This document shows, one piece after another, positions 35,415-44,468 of a stretch of 64,000 nt of DNA. The notes beneath the pieces are model-generated. The model searched no databases. It was not told the origin of the DNA and saw only the letters and a list, made by a program, of their open reading frames with translations. Numbering within the stretch: position 1 is the first letter of the stretch; every line of letters begins with the position of its first letter. A program made the translations under genes and the position numbers. The stretch covers positions 1-64,000 of the forward strand of contig NZ_CAMYOM010000034.1 of assembly GCF_947260015.1 (NCBI RefSeq), given 5' to 3'. This DNA is from an uncultured Eudoraea sp. Lineage in GTDB: Bacteria > Bacteroidota > Bacteroidia > Flavobacteriales > Flavobacteriaceae.

Positions 35415-36137
35415 ATGAAGAAAATAATAACTCTAGGAATAGCTATATGCACGTTTGCCGTCACAAATGCCCAGAAAATAAAAGGAAACGGCAATGTAGT
35501 AACCATTGAACGATCTACTGACGAATACGATGCGATTGCCGTGTCTGGATGGTTTGATGTAATTCTCGTTGATGGACAAGAAGGAAAATTAAGTCTTGAA
35601 GGAGAGGAGAATTTGCTTGAACATATTAAAACTGAGGTGAAGGAGGGTAAATTGGTAATCAAAGTAAAAAAAGGTTATAACCTTCAACCTTCTTCCTGGA
35701 AAAAGGATGGTGGTATTTATGTAACTGTTCCGGTAGAGAGTGTTAGCGAAGTTTCCCTATCAGGCTCAGGTGATATATTTGGTAAAAAAACCATTTCCGC
35801 TTCAGAATTTAGCACAAGAATGTCGGGCTCCGGGGATATAACACTGGATGTAGAGTCTAATACGGTTAGCGCGTCAATGTCTGGTTCCGGAGATATCAAT
35901 TTAAGTGGTACCACTGAAGTATTTGATATTCAAATTTCGGGCTCCGGTGACATAAAGGCTTATGACCTTATAGCCGATACAGTAGATGCAAGTATTTCAG
36001 GATCTGCCGATATTAAAGTAACGGCTAATAAAATGCTGAAAGCAAGGGTATCTGGCTCCGGAGATATTCATTATCGCGGAGATGCAACAAAAATAGATAG
36101 TAAAGTTTCGGGCTCCGGGGATATTACCAAGGGATAG
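35415..36137 (+). CDS. Head-GIN / DUF2807 exported repeat protein
   Basis: The 240-residue protein has a signal peptide ending 'FAVTNAQ' and is a DUF2807 ('head GIN') protein. The mature part holds seven copies of a turn with the core SGSGDI (one is SGSAD), spaced about 18-22 residues, which should form a beta-helix. The function is unknown; a role as surface or periplasmic stress protein is inferred from the operon with the ECF sigma factor and the adhesin-like gene 45 bp upstream. The operon ends with the hairpin at 36167-36188. Confidence 0.88.
   Translation: MKKIITLGIAICTFAVTNAQKIKGNGNVVTIERSTDEYDAIAVSGWFDVILVDGQEGKLSLEGEENLLEHIKTEVKEGKLVIKVKKGYNLQPSSWKKDGGIYVTVPVESVSEVSLSGSGDIFGKKTISASEFSTRMSGSGDITLDVESNTVSASMSGSGDINLSGTTEVFDIQISGSGDIKAYDLIADTVDASISGSADIKVTANKMLKARVSGSGDIHYRGDATKIDSKVSGSGDITKG
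35757..36131 (+). repeat. Seven tandem SGSGDI-coding repeats in the head-GIN gene
   Basis: Sequence of the type TCn-GGn-TCn-GGn-GAn-AT returns at about 35760, 35825, 35880, 35938, 35998, 36051 and 36108. It codes for SGSGDI. Spacing of 54-65 bp fits one beta-helix coil per unit. Confidence 0.85.
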
Positions 36138-36162
36138 AATTACATCAAAAAACGAACAACAA

Positions 36163-37503
36163 TCATACCCTGGCGGAAACGTCAGGGTTTTTATTTACCC
36201 TGGACAGTAAAAACAATCCGCTTAGAAAAAAAAGTCCCAGGAATATGGTTGCATTTCGCATGCTTCCGGTAAACTGAGCAATAAACCCGTACAAAAAAGT
36301 GCCAATTACAATCCCTAGTTTTTCCGCAACATCGTAAAAACTAAAAAAAGAAGCTGTATCGGTTGTTTCAGGGATAAACTTAGAATAGGTAGATCTCGAC
36401 AATGCCTGTATACCGCCCATGACAATTCCCACACAACCTGCAGCAATATAGAAATCTGTTGGAGTAATTAAGAAATACGCATATATACAGATAAATACCC
36501 ATAATACATTAATGACCATAAGCGTTTTTATATTTCCAAATCTTTTTGACGCTCTTGCAGTCATAGTTGCTCCAAATATAGCTACCAACTGAATCACCAG
36601 AATGCTGACAATTAATCCTGTGGTACGTTCACTATCTGAACCCCAGTTAATCTCCTGTTCTCCAAAATAAGTGGCAATCAACATAACTGTCTGAACAGCC
36701 ATACTATATACAAAAAATGCTACCAGATATCGTTTTAGTTTTATCTCATCCCCTAATTGATGCCATACTCCTTTTAATTCCTTAAATCCATTGAAAATAA
36801 TATTTTTACGAACCCCGGTCCGCTTAACCCCTTGAGGCAGGTAATAGAAGCTATATTGACTGAATAAAATCCACCAAATACCCACTGTGACGAATGAATA
36901 TTTCATGGCTTTAATCTCTGCTACTTCAGATGCATCGCTCTCTATCCCAAAAATATCTGGTTTCATTACCATGGCCAGGTTTAATAGAAGTAAAATAACG
37001 CTTCCAATATAACCCATGGAGAATCCTTTGGCACTTATTCTATCCTGTTGTTCCGGGAAGGCAATATCCGGGAGGTAGGAATTATTAATTGCAAAACTTA
37101 CCCAGAAGCCTACAAGACCAAAAAAGTAGCAGACCAGGCCTAAATAAATATTTTCTAATGAAAACCAGTATAGCCCTATACAGGAAATTCCACCGAGATA
37201 ACAAAAAAATTTCATAAAGATTTTCTTATTACCTAAATAATCTGCAATACCTGATATTAGTGGTGTGATTAAAGCAATGAATAAAAAAGCTGCTGATGTA
37301 AGATAACTTATTAATGGAGCTCTGGCAATTTCACCGCCAAAAACCGATACTTTCTCAATATCTGCAACTCTAAACAAGGCTCCATAAAAAATTGGAAAAA
37401 TGGCGGAAGCAATTACCAGGCTATATACAGAATTAGCCCAATCATAAAATGCCCAGGCATTTAATAGTTTCTTACTCCCTTTTATTGCAAAAGTTCTGGC
37501 CAT
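36163..37503 (-). CDS. MFS permease of the UMF1 (Atg22-like) family
   Basis: The 446-residue membrane protein has 11-12 helices and the UMF1 start 'NAWAFYDWANSVYSLVI', then 'GNKKIFMKFFCYLGG' (MFS loop 2-3 area), 'FAINNSYLPDIAFPEQQDRISAKGFSMGYIGS' across residues 137-170, and 'GIVMGGIQALSRSTYSKFIPE'. The family is related to yeast vacuolar amino-acid exporters; the solute in bacteria is unknown. Its last codons lie in the terminator of the head-GIN operon. A hairpin sits 5 to 30 bp before its ATG. Confidence 0.9.
   Translation of the reverse strand: MARTFAIKGSKKLLNAWAFYDWANSVYSLVIASAIFPIFYGALFRVADIEKVSVFGGEIARAPLISYLTSAAFLFIALITPLISGIADYLGNKKIFMKFFCYLGGISCIGLYWFSLENIYLGLVCYFFGLVGFWVSFAINNSYLPDIAFPEQQDRISAKGFSMGYIGSVILLLLNLAMVMKPDIFGIESDASEVAEIKAMKYSFVTVGIWWILFSQYSFYYLPQGVKRTGVRKNIIFNGFKELKGVWHQLGDEIKLKRYLVAFFVYSMAVQTVMLIATYFGEQEINWGSDSERTTGLIVSILVIQLVAIFGATMTARASKRFGNIKTLMVINVLWVFICIYAYFLITPTDFYIAAGCVGIVMGGIQALSRSTYSKFIPETTDTASFFSFYDVAEKLGIVIGTFLYGFIAQFTGSMRNATIFLGLFFLSGLFLLSRVNKNPDVSARV
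36166..36194 (+). terminator. Terminator of the ECF/adhesin operon
   Basis: A 9-bp stem, ACCCTGGCG (36167-36175) and CGTCAGGGT (36180-36188), with one wobble pair and a GAAA loop, is followed by TTTTT. It closes the operon on the plus strand and overlaps the end of the convergent permease gene. Confidence 0.8.
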
Positions 37504-37507
37504 AAAA

Positions 37508-37534
37508 TAAAAAAACTGCTCTATATGAGCAGCT
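37508..37534 (-). terminator. Terminator or attenuator hairpin just before the permease gene
   Basis: On the minus strand CTGCTC-N5-GAGCAG (37516-37532) is followed by T7 and then the permease ATG at 37503. It can end the M48 peptidase transcript. If a promoter for the permease lies further upstream, it would instead act as an attenuator. Confidence 0.65.
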
Positions 37535-37575
37535 TCGAATATACAACTATTAGAGGAATCACTATTTTAAATAGC

Positions 37576-38391
37576 CTATTGAAATGAAGTCACGCCAAAC
37601 TTCTGAGCTTCCTGTTTTGCCAAAGGAGCCCATTGCGTTAAATTGGCAATCCTGGTCTCATTAGAAGGGTGGGTACTTAAAAATTCCGGTGGTGCATTAC
37701 CTCCTGCATTTGCCTTCATTCGTTTCCACAGTTCAGCGGCCTCATCCGGATTATAGCCTGCGATGGCCATAATCTGAAGCCCTATTCTATCTGCTTCTGT
37801 TTCATGACTACGGCTAAAAGGTAGCATAAGACCAACAGAAGAACCAATTCCATATGCCTGGTTAAATACATTTCTTGTTTTATCGTCCTGGATCGCAATA
37901 TTTCCGGCTACTGCTCCGAGTTGCTGCAAGGTGCCTGCACTCATTCTCTGTGCGCCATGATCTGCCAAGGCATGAGCCACCTCATGGCCCATTACAACTG
38001 CAACTCCTGTTTCTCCCTGGCAAATAGGCAGAATACCGGTATAAAACACAATTTTTCCGCCAGGCATGCACCAGGCATTTATAAGTGTGTCTTTTACTAA
38101 ATTATACTCCCAACGGTAATCCTTTAGATAACCGGGATATCCATTTGCCGATAACCATCTTTCAGCGGCAGAAGAAATTTTCTGTCCTACCCTGGTTATC
38201 ATTTTTGCCTCAGATGTATTCTCCAGGACATTATTTTGTCCAATAAAATCATCGTATTGTGAGAAGGCCATTGGAAAAATCTGACTGTTGGGATAAAAGT
38301 TCAATACTTTTTGTCCTGTAAAGGGGTTTACTTTACAGGAGGCAATTCCCAGTAATAATATGGATACCAGTAAAAACTTTTTAGTGCTCAT
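37576..38391 (-). CDS. M48-family metallopeptidase, lipoprotein
   Basis: The 271-residue protein has a lipoprotein signal ('LLLGIASC', lipid Cys at residue 19), then the zinc motif 'MGHEVAHALADHG' (HExxH) near residue 135 and the third ligand Glu in 'HETEADRIG' near residue 195, as in M48 peptidases of the LoiP/BepA type. Such proteins act in outer-membrane protein quality control on the periplasmic side. I start at ATG 38391; the TTG at 38406 adds five residues ahead of the signal. It follows GH31 by 34 bp. A terminator lies downstream. Confidence 0.9.
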   Translation of the reverse strand: MSTKKFLLVSILLLGIASCKVNPFTGQKVLNFYPNSQIFPMAFSQYDDFIGQNNVLENTSEAKMITRVGQKISSAAERWLSANGYPGYLKDYRWEYNLVKDTLINAWCMPGGKIVFYTGILPICQGETGVAVVMGHEVAHALADHGAQRMSAGTLQQLGAVAGNIAIQDDKTRNVFNQAYGIGSSVGLMLPFSRSHETEADRIGLQIMAIAGYNPDEAAELWKRMKANAGGNAPPEFLSTHPSNETRIANLTQWAPLAKQEAQKFGVTSFQ

Positions 38392-38425
38392 TTTATTGAT
38401 TATCAAGTATTAAAATACAAAATAT

Positions 38426-40825
38426 TTATTTCCCTATTATGTGCAATACTGTAAATTCTTTTGTTACATGTATTGTATTAGTACCATTTGGCTTTAATTT
38501 TTTAATCGGAACTATTTCATTATCTATCTCTATCTCTTTAATATTAAATGGTAAATCAATCAGATTAATTTTAAATGAGTTGTATGAAGTAATAAAAGCC
38601 CCATTTTTAAACTGCTGGATTATCAATTCATTTTTCTTACCATTCAATTTAAAATTCCTTAAGCTATAATTTCCTTTGGTGTACTCATAGCCATCCTGTT
38701 CATCCTCATAAACTGACGAATTTTCAATACCATACTTAAAGTATACATCCAGGATCAATTCTTCTATAACTTTTTCACCAACATACTGCTGGACAGGGTA
38801 TTTGGGAATTATTGCTCCTTCTTTTATAAAAATTGGAATCTTATCAATATCCGCGGCAACCCATTTCTCCATTCCTCCTTCTACAACCTCACCAGTCCAA
38901 AAGTTATGCCATTTTCCTTTAGGAATGTACATTCTTCTTCCCATTGCGTTTGGTTCCTGTATTGGACAGACTAATATTTGATCCCCAAATATAAACTCAT
39001 CAGTTCTAAAATGAGTTTGCAAATCTTCCTGATCATAATACACCAAGGGTTTAAGCATGGGTATGTTTTCCTTGGAATATTTCCAAAACATGGTATACAG
39101 ATAAGGAAGAAGTTGGTATCTTAATTCAATAAACTTCCTTACTATATTAGTCACTTCCTTATCAAATGACCAGGGTTCCTGATCCCCGTGGTCTCCACTT
39201 GAATGCACTCGGAAAAAGGGATGAAAGACACCCAATTGTATCCATCTGGCAAAAAGTTCCCCGTTGGGTTGTTCTGCAAATCCTCCTATGTCTGAACCAG
39301 TAAAGGACATACCACTCATACACATTCTTTGTACCTGTACATTGGCAATCCACAAATGTTCCCAGGTAGCAACATTATCACCTGTCCAGGTTGAGCTAAA
39401 ACGCTGGGCGCCTGCATATGCAGCCCTCGTTATAACAAAAGGTCGTTTGGGGTAAACATATTTTTTAACACCTTCATAGGTCGCCCTTACCATTTGAGTG
39501 CCATAAATATTATGAGCCTTTCTATGACTACAACGATGACCATCAAAATCGTGTCTGGTATCTAAAGGGGCTGTTTTTGATGGAACTTCCATTATCGCAG
39601 GTTCATTCATATCATTCCATACGGCATGGACCCCCGTTTCCGCTATTAGTTCTTTATAGAGTCCTGCCCACCATTTTCTAACCTTTGGATTCGTAAAATC
39701 AGGAAAACTACATGCTCCCGGCCAAACTTTACCGCGCATTATAGGGCCATCTCCCCTTTTACAGAAATAATCATTCTCCAAAGCTTCCTGATAAACCCAA
39801 TAGTCTTTATCTACCTTTATTCCCGGATCTATCATGACCACAGTTTTAAAGCCGTCTTTATATAGATCCTGAATCATGGCTTTAGGATCAGGAAATTTTT
39901 TCTTGTCCCAGGTAAAACAACGAAATCCATCCATATAGTCTATATCGAGATAGATAGCATCACAGGGAATTTTAAGGGATCTGAATTTCCTGGCAATTTT
40001 CTTAACATTGCTCTCCGGAAAATAACTCCATTTAGATTGATGAAAGCCCAATGCCCATAGTGGTGGGATTTCCGGTGTTCCGGTTAAATCTGTATATGCT
40101 TTTACTACTTTGGACATTTCAGGGCCATAAAAAAAGTAGTAATTCATTTCTCCACCGTCTGCCCAGAAACTGGTTATATTTCTTCTTTCATGAGCAAAAT
40201 CGAAATGAGTTTCAAATGTATTGTCAAAAAATATCCCGTAGGCAATATTATTGTGAAGTCCAACAAAAAAAGGAATTGCCTTATACAACGGATCCTGATC
40301 TTTAGTATATGCATATGAATCTGTAACCCAATTGCTTACCCTTTTCCCTTTTAGATTGGAGTGTGTGGCCTTATCGCCCATTCCGTAAAAGCTTTCGGCA
40401 GTTTGAGTGATTTTGCTCATCTTTACCGAATTACCCCCAAATTCGTAATTCTCCTCCCAGTGAAAACCAAGTTCATCCTCATTTATAATTTTCCCTTCTA
40501 AATCTGAAATCTGGGTTCGCATGGTTTTCTTATCAACCAGAACGATAATCTTAGAAGTAAAAATTAAATATTCTGTTTTGGTTTCTTTGTATTCAAGCTT
40601 GTTATAACCCCTGCTGGCATCGGGACTTATTGCATATGAAAAATCTGGTTGAAAAACTTCCTCTGTAGCATATCTGAATCGTATAGCGCTATTGCGCAGT
40701 ACCGTTATCTCGAGCACAACACCATTCTCTGAAGTAAAATAAAATTTATCTGAATCGCGCTTAAATTCTACAATACTGTTCGGGTATAAATTGCCTTTGT
40801 ATTCTAATTCTGTATTGGTAATCAT
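38426..40825 (-). CDS. GH31 family alpha-glucosidase
   Basis: The 799-residue protein is a glycoside hydrolase family 31 enzyme. Its catalytic nucleophile is the Asp in 'WNDMNEPAI' near residue 405, the acid/base is Asp in 'TWTGDNVATWEHL' near residue 480, and 'LDIDYMDGFRCFTWD' is the substrate-site signature. The N-terminal galactose-mutarotase-like domain and C-terminal beta-domains are present. No signal peptide is seen, so it acts in the cytoplasm, probably on maltose, maltodextrin or glycogen ends. It lies 100 bp after glgB on the same strand, with an 18-bp palindrome between. Confidence 0.93.
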   Translation of the reverse strand: MITNTELEYKGNLYPNSIVEFKRDSDKFYFTSENGVVLEITVLRNSAIRFRYATEEVFQPDFSYAISPDASRGYNKLEYKETKTEYLIFTSKIIVLVDKKTMRTQISDLEGKIINEDELGFHWEENYEFGGNSVKMSKITQTAESFYGMGDKATHSNLKGKRVSNWVTDSYAYTKDQDPLYKAIPFFVGLHNNIAYGIFFDNTFETHFDFAHERRNITSFWADGGEMNYYFFYGPEMSKVVKAYTDLTGTPEIPPLWALGFHQSKWSYFPESNVKKIARKFRSLKIPCDAIYLDIDYMDGFRCFTWDKKKFPDPKAMIQDLYKDGFKTVVMIDPGIKVDKDYWVYQEALENDYFCKRGDGPIMRGKVWPGACSFPDFTNPKVRKWWAGLYKELIAETGVHAVWNDMNEPAIMEVPSKTAPLDTRHDFDGHRCSHRKAHNIYGTQMVRATYEGVKKYVYPKRPFVITRAAYAGAQRFSSTWTGDNVATWEHLWIANVQVQRMCMSGMSFTGSDIGGFAEQPNGELFARWIQLGVFHPFFRVHSSGDHGDQEPWSFDKEVTNIVRKFIELRYQLLPYLYTMFWKYSKENIPMLKPLVYYDQEDLQTHFRTDEFIFGDQILVCPIQEPNAMGRRMYIPKGKWHNFWTGEVVEGGMEKWVAADIDKIPIFIKEGAIIPKYPVQQYVGEKVIEELILDVYFKYGIENSSVYEDEQDGYEYTKGNYSLRNFKLNGKKNELIIQQFKNGAFITSYNSFKINLIDLPFNIKEIEIDNEIVPIKKLKPNGTNTIHVTKEFTVLHIIGK

Positions 40826-40899
40826 AAAGGGAAATTTTAGAGACCCACAAAAAAAAGACTTTAACTTTTAATAGAAAAACGATATTACAACCAATTATG

Positions 40900-40917
40900 A
40901 ACTATAACGTTATAGTT
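40900..40917. promoter_or_regulatory. 18-bp palindrome between glgB and the GH31 gene
   Basis: AACTATAACGTTATAGTT is a perfect palindrome, with an outer CCAAT/ATTGG pair further out (40891-40895 and about 40928-40932). A symmetric site of this size upstream of an alpha-glucosidase gene looks like an operator of a dimeric regulator. It has no loop and no T-run, so a terminator is less likely. Confidence 0.5.
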
Positions 40918-40925
40918 GGCTATAT

Positions 40926-42821
40926 TTATTGGAAAACAACCATCCCAAGTGGTGGAATTGTAATTTCAACAGAAGTTTTATGACCATGCCATGGGGTTTT
41001 GGAAACTTTTATGCCGGTATTTTTACTTCCGCTTCCACCATATTTTTTGGCATCACTATTAAAAACCTCCTTTAAAGTTCTCTTTTTTGGAATTCCTATT
41101 CGGTATCCTTCTCTTGTGACCGGAGTGAAATTACAGGCTATAATTAGGTCATTTTTAGGATCGTGACCGCGGCGGATATATGTAAGTACAGAATTGTCAT
41201 AATCTCCGTAATCAATCCACTGAAATCCTTCAGGGCTGAATTGTTTTTCATAAAGAGCAGGTGATGAACGATAAAGCTTATTTAGGTCCTTTACCAACTC
41301 CTGAATACCAGAGTGAAAATCATATTTTAACAAATGCCAATCGAGGCTTTGCTGAAAATTCCATTCGGAAGACTGCCCAAACTCTGCCCCCATAAATATG
41401 AGGTTAGTTCCGGGATGGGTAAACATATATCCAAAAAGCAATCTTAAATTAGCGAATCTTTGCCATTCATCTCCCGGCATTTTATATAATAAAGACTGCT
41501 TTCCATATACTACCTCATCATGGGAAAAAGGCAGCATAAAGTTTTCAGTAAAGGCATAGGTCATGCTAAATGTAAGGTCATTTTGGTGGTGCATTCTGTA
41601 AATAGGCTCTTTTTTAAAGTATTCCAGGGTATCATGCATCCAACCCATCATCCACTTCATTCCAAATCCCAGTCCTCCTATACTTACTGGCTTTGAGACC
41701 ATGGAAAAGGAAGTAGATTCCTCGGCGATGGTTTGAATCCCTTTAAAACTGCTATACACCTCCTGATTGAGTTCGCGGATAAACGATATAGCTTCAAGAT
41801 TCTCATTGTTCCCATAAATATTTGGCTCCCACTCGCCTTCTTCACGAGAATAATCTAAATATAACATTGATGCGACCGCGTCTACACGAAGACCATCTGC
41901 GTGATACTGATCCAGCCAAAAGTTGGCATTACTTATAAGAAATGCACGTACTTCGTTTCTGCCATAATTAAATATCAAACTTTTCCAATCCGGATGATAT
42001 CCTCTTCTTCTGTCGGGATTCTCATACAGGCTGGAACCGTCAAAAAATCCTAACCCATGGGCATCTTCAGGAAAATGGGAAGGTACCCAATCCAGGATGA
42101 CTCCAATATCATTTTGATGAAGTTTATCAACCAGGAATTTAAAATCTTCTGGTTTACCAAATCTGGATGTAGGTGCAAAATAGCCCGTAAGCTGATAGCC
42201 CCATGAAGGATCATACGGATATTCCATAATCGGCATGAATTCTACATGCGTAAAATTCATTTCCTTTAAGTATTTGACCAGATCTTCTGCCAGATCTACA
42301 TAAGACATAAATTCATTCTCTTTAGTACGTTTCCAGGATCCAAGATGAACTTCATATACAGAATACGGTTTATCTAAAGCATTTTTGGTCTCACGCGTAT
42401 CCATCCAGTTCTTATCTTTCCATTTATAAGTATTATCCCATACTACAGAGGCTGTATTAGGTGGATGTTGGCAAAATCTTGCAAAAGGGTCTGCTTTCTC
42501 AGTTTTTATATCGTTATTATTTGAATGTATTTTATACTTATACAAAGCACCTTGTTCTACTCCCGGAATAAACCCTTCCCAAATACCACTTTCATCCCAT
42601 CTCACATTAAGCTGATGCTCTCCTTCTACCCAGTAATTAAAATCACCAATTACGGAAACCGATTTGGCCGTAGGGGCCCAAACGGCAAAATATGTCCCCT
42701 TCTTACCCTTATGTTTCACAGGATGTGAACCCAAATGATTGTAAAGCCGGTAATGCTTACCCGCTTTAAAAAGATTGATATCAAAGTCTGATAATAAGCT
42801 ATAGGGAATTACACTGCCCAT
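40926..42821 (-). CDS. glgB: 1,4-alpha-glucan branching enzyme (GH13)
   Basis: GlgB makes alpha-1,6 branches in glycogen. The 631-residue protein has the N-terminal CBM48 domain ('YFAVWAPTAKSVSVIGDFNYW'), 'HVEFMPIMEYPYDPSWGYQ' (GH13 region I), nucleophile Asp in 'DGLRVDAVASML', acid Glu in 'TIAEESTSF' and 'MPFSHDEVVYGK'. The C-terminal all-beta domain is intact. It lies 10 bp after the maltokinase gene in the glgE operon, where it would branch the maltosyl chains that GlgE makes. Confidence 0.95.
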   Translation of the reverse strand: MGSVIPYSLLSDFDINLFKAGKHYRLYNHLGSHPVKHKGKKGTYFAVWAPTAKSVSVIGDFNYWVEGEHQLNVRWDESGIWEGFIPGVEQGALYKYKIHSNNNDIKTEKADPFARFCQHPPNTASVVWDNTYKWKDKNWMDTRETKNALDKPYSVYEVHLGSWKRTKENEFMSYVDLAEDLVKYLKEMNFTHVEFMPIMEYPYDPSWGYQLTGYFAPTSRFGKPEDFKFLVDKLHQNDIGVILDWVPSHFPEDAHGLGFFDGSSLYENPDRRRGYHPDWKSLIFNYGRNEVRAFLISNANFWLDQYHADGLRVDAVASMLYLDYSREEGEWEPNIYGNNENLEAISFIRELNQEVYSSFKGIQTIAEESTSFSMVSKPVSIGGLGFGMKWMMGWMHDTLEYFKKEPIYRMHHQNDLTFSMTYAFTENFMLPFSHDEVVYGKQSLLYKMPGDEWQRFANLRLLFGYMFTHPGTNLIFMGAEFGQSSEWNFQQSLDWHLLKYDFHSGIQELVKDLNKLYRSSPALYEKQFSPEGFQWIDYGDYDNSVLTYIRRGHDPKNDLIIACNFTPVTREGYRIGIPKKRTLKEVFNSDAKKYGGSGSKNTGIKVSKTPWHGHKTSVEITIPPLGMVVFQ

Positions 42822-42831
42822 AATTATGTTG

Positions 42832-44466
42832 TTAGTTAGGTTCGTTAATAATACTCATAATACCCTGCAATGGTATCACGGCCCATCTGGGTCTTGAATT
42901 CATTTCATATCCCAATTCGTAAACTGCCTTTTCAAGCATGCAATACTCTAAAAGAAATATTCGCTCCTGGCGATAACCGATATTTATATTATGTTCCTGT
43001 ATAAGGCTGGCATAGGTCTCCAGAAAGACTCCAATAAAATAACGATACAAAATCTCACCCGCCAGAAAAAGATCTTCCTGTGAATATGCATATTCCTCCA
43101 TATGGTTGAAAATTGTTGCATAAACCGCGTAATGAAATGACCGGAAAAGACCTGCTATATCTTTTAAAGGAGGCTGCTTTACCTTCCTGTCTCTAATTGT
43201 GCTCTCTGGCTCTCCTTCAAAATCAAGCAAATAAAAATCATCATCCTGAACCAAGACTTGTCCCAGGTGATAATCTCCGTGAACGCGAATCCTTTCTCCT
43301 TTGAGTTTGGTCCAGTCAAAGGTTACGAAGCGTTTTCTAATCTCATTTTTCCGCTCCAAAAACTCCTTGGCCAGGTCGAGTGATAAACCTTCCAAACGGT
43401 GAAGGTTATTTTCAACAGTATTTAATCTATTTTGAAATTGGTAGAGCAATCTATTCTTTAACCATACCTCGTAATCTCCATTAAAATGAGTGGGTGTGAA
43501 TGCAGTGTCTTCAAACTCTGACCCTAATGCAATATGCATCTCAGCAGTTCTCCGTGCAAGTACCTGAAGTTTCAGGAAAATATTCAATCCCGCCCAATCA
43601 ATAATTTCAGGTGGAACGTCTCTTATATTTAATCTTTCAAACAATTCCGTTTGAGGTAACTGATGAACGTTTATCCCCTTATTTTCAAGGTTACTAAAAA
43701 TATTATGTAATTCTTTCAACATAAAATCCCATGCGTCCCCCTGATTGGGAACCATTTCCTGCATTAGGGCTATGGTAACGTTCACATTATCTGCGTCCAG
43801 GATACTTATGCTACCCTGATATGCCGGCGTATTTTTGTACCCTTTGCGCTCCGAAAGGAACTGACTCATTTCAAAATCGGGATTTTTATCTGCATATATC
43901 CTTCTGAAGAACTTAATAACAGATTTATCATTGATTATTACAGAAGTATTACTCTGTTCAAGACCCATAAAACGCGATGATTCATAAACAGTATCATGAA
44001 ATTCCAGGCTTTTATGGTACCTCACACGGGTAGTATCATTTGGTTCTGCGTTGACAATACGCTCAAAAACTAACTTCCTGAAAGCTTCAAGATTTATCGC
44101 ATCTATAATAAAACCCTCTTGTCCGTTAATACTTAATGGCAGAATTCTTTCTTTTTCAGCAAAATTCTCGTCTGTAACAAACGCAATGGGTAAAAAATAG
44201 TGCTGGTAAAATGCTTCTTCAAAGTTCACTTCGAGCAATAATCCATAATATACTTCACCCTTCTGCTGTATCCTAAAATATTCCCGAAGCTCAATATACT
44301 TTAGTTTACTCGCTTTACCCCCATACCATCGTTGATTTACCACATAGGCCTCAAGGACATCGGAAAGAAATACTTTAATAAATTTCTTATCATCCAACAA
44401 ATTTTCCCAGGCTACCTTAAATGAGTAGGGAGGCTGTAGAATAGAATCCTGCTTTTTCTTGGACAT
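42832..44466 (-). CDS. mak: Maltokinase (GlgE pathway)
   Basis: The 544-residue protein has the N-terminal cap of maltokinases ('VNQRWYGGKASKLKYIEL') and a kinase-like core with 'HGDYHLGQVLVQDDDFYLLDFEGEP', which holds the catalytic HGDxH and metal-binding D..E residues. It should phosphorylate maltose at C1 with ATP to maltose 1-phosphate, the donor for GlgE. Often this domain is fused to or next to trehalose synthase (TreS); here it stands free, and no treS is in the window. It lies 2 bp after glgE and 10 bp before glgB. Confidence 0.87.
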   Translation of the reverse strand: MSKKKQDSILQPPYSFKVAWENLLDDKKFIKVFLSDVLEAYVVNQRWYGGKASKLKYIELREYFRIQQKGEVYYGLLLEVNFEEAFYQHYFLPIAFVTDENFAEKERILPLSINGQEGFIIDAINLEAFRKLVFERIVNAEPNDTTRVRYHKSLEFHDTVYESSRFMGLEQSNTSVIINDKSVIKFFRRIYADKNPDFEMSQFLSERKGYKNTPAYQGSISILDADNVNVTIALMQEMVPNQGDAWDFMLKELHNIFSNLENKGINVHQLPQTELFERLNIRDVPPEIIDWAGLNIFLKLQVLARRTAEMHIALGSEFEDTAFTPTHFNGDYEVWLKNRLLYQFQNRLNTVENNLHRLEGLSLDLAKEFLERKNEIRKRFVTFDWTKLKGERIRVHGDYHLGQVLVQDDDFYLLDFEGEPESTIRDRKVKQPPLKDIAGLFRSFHYAVYATIFNHMEEYAYSQEDLFLAGEILYRYFIGVFLETYASLIQEHNINIGYRQERIFLLEYCMLEKAVYELGYEMNSRPRWAVIPLQGIMSIINEPN

Positions 44467-44468
44467 TC

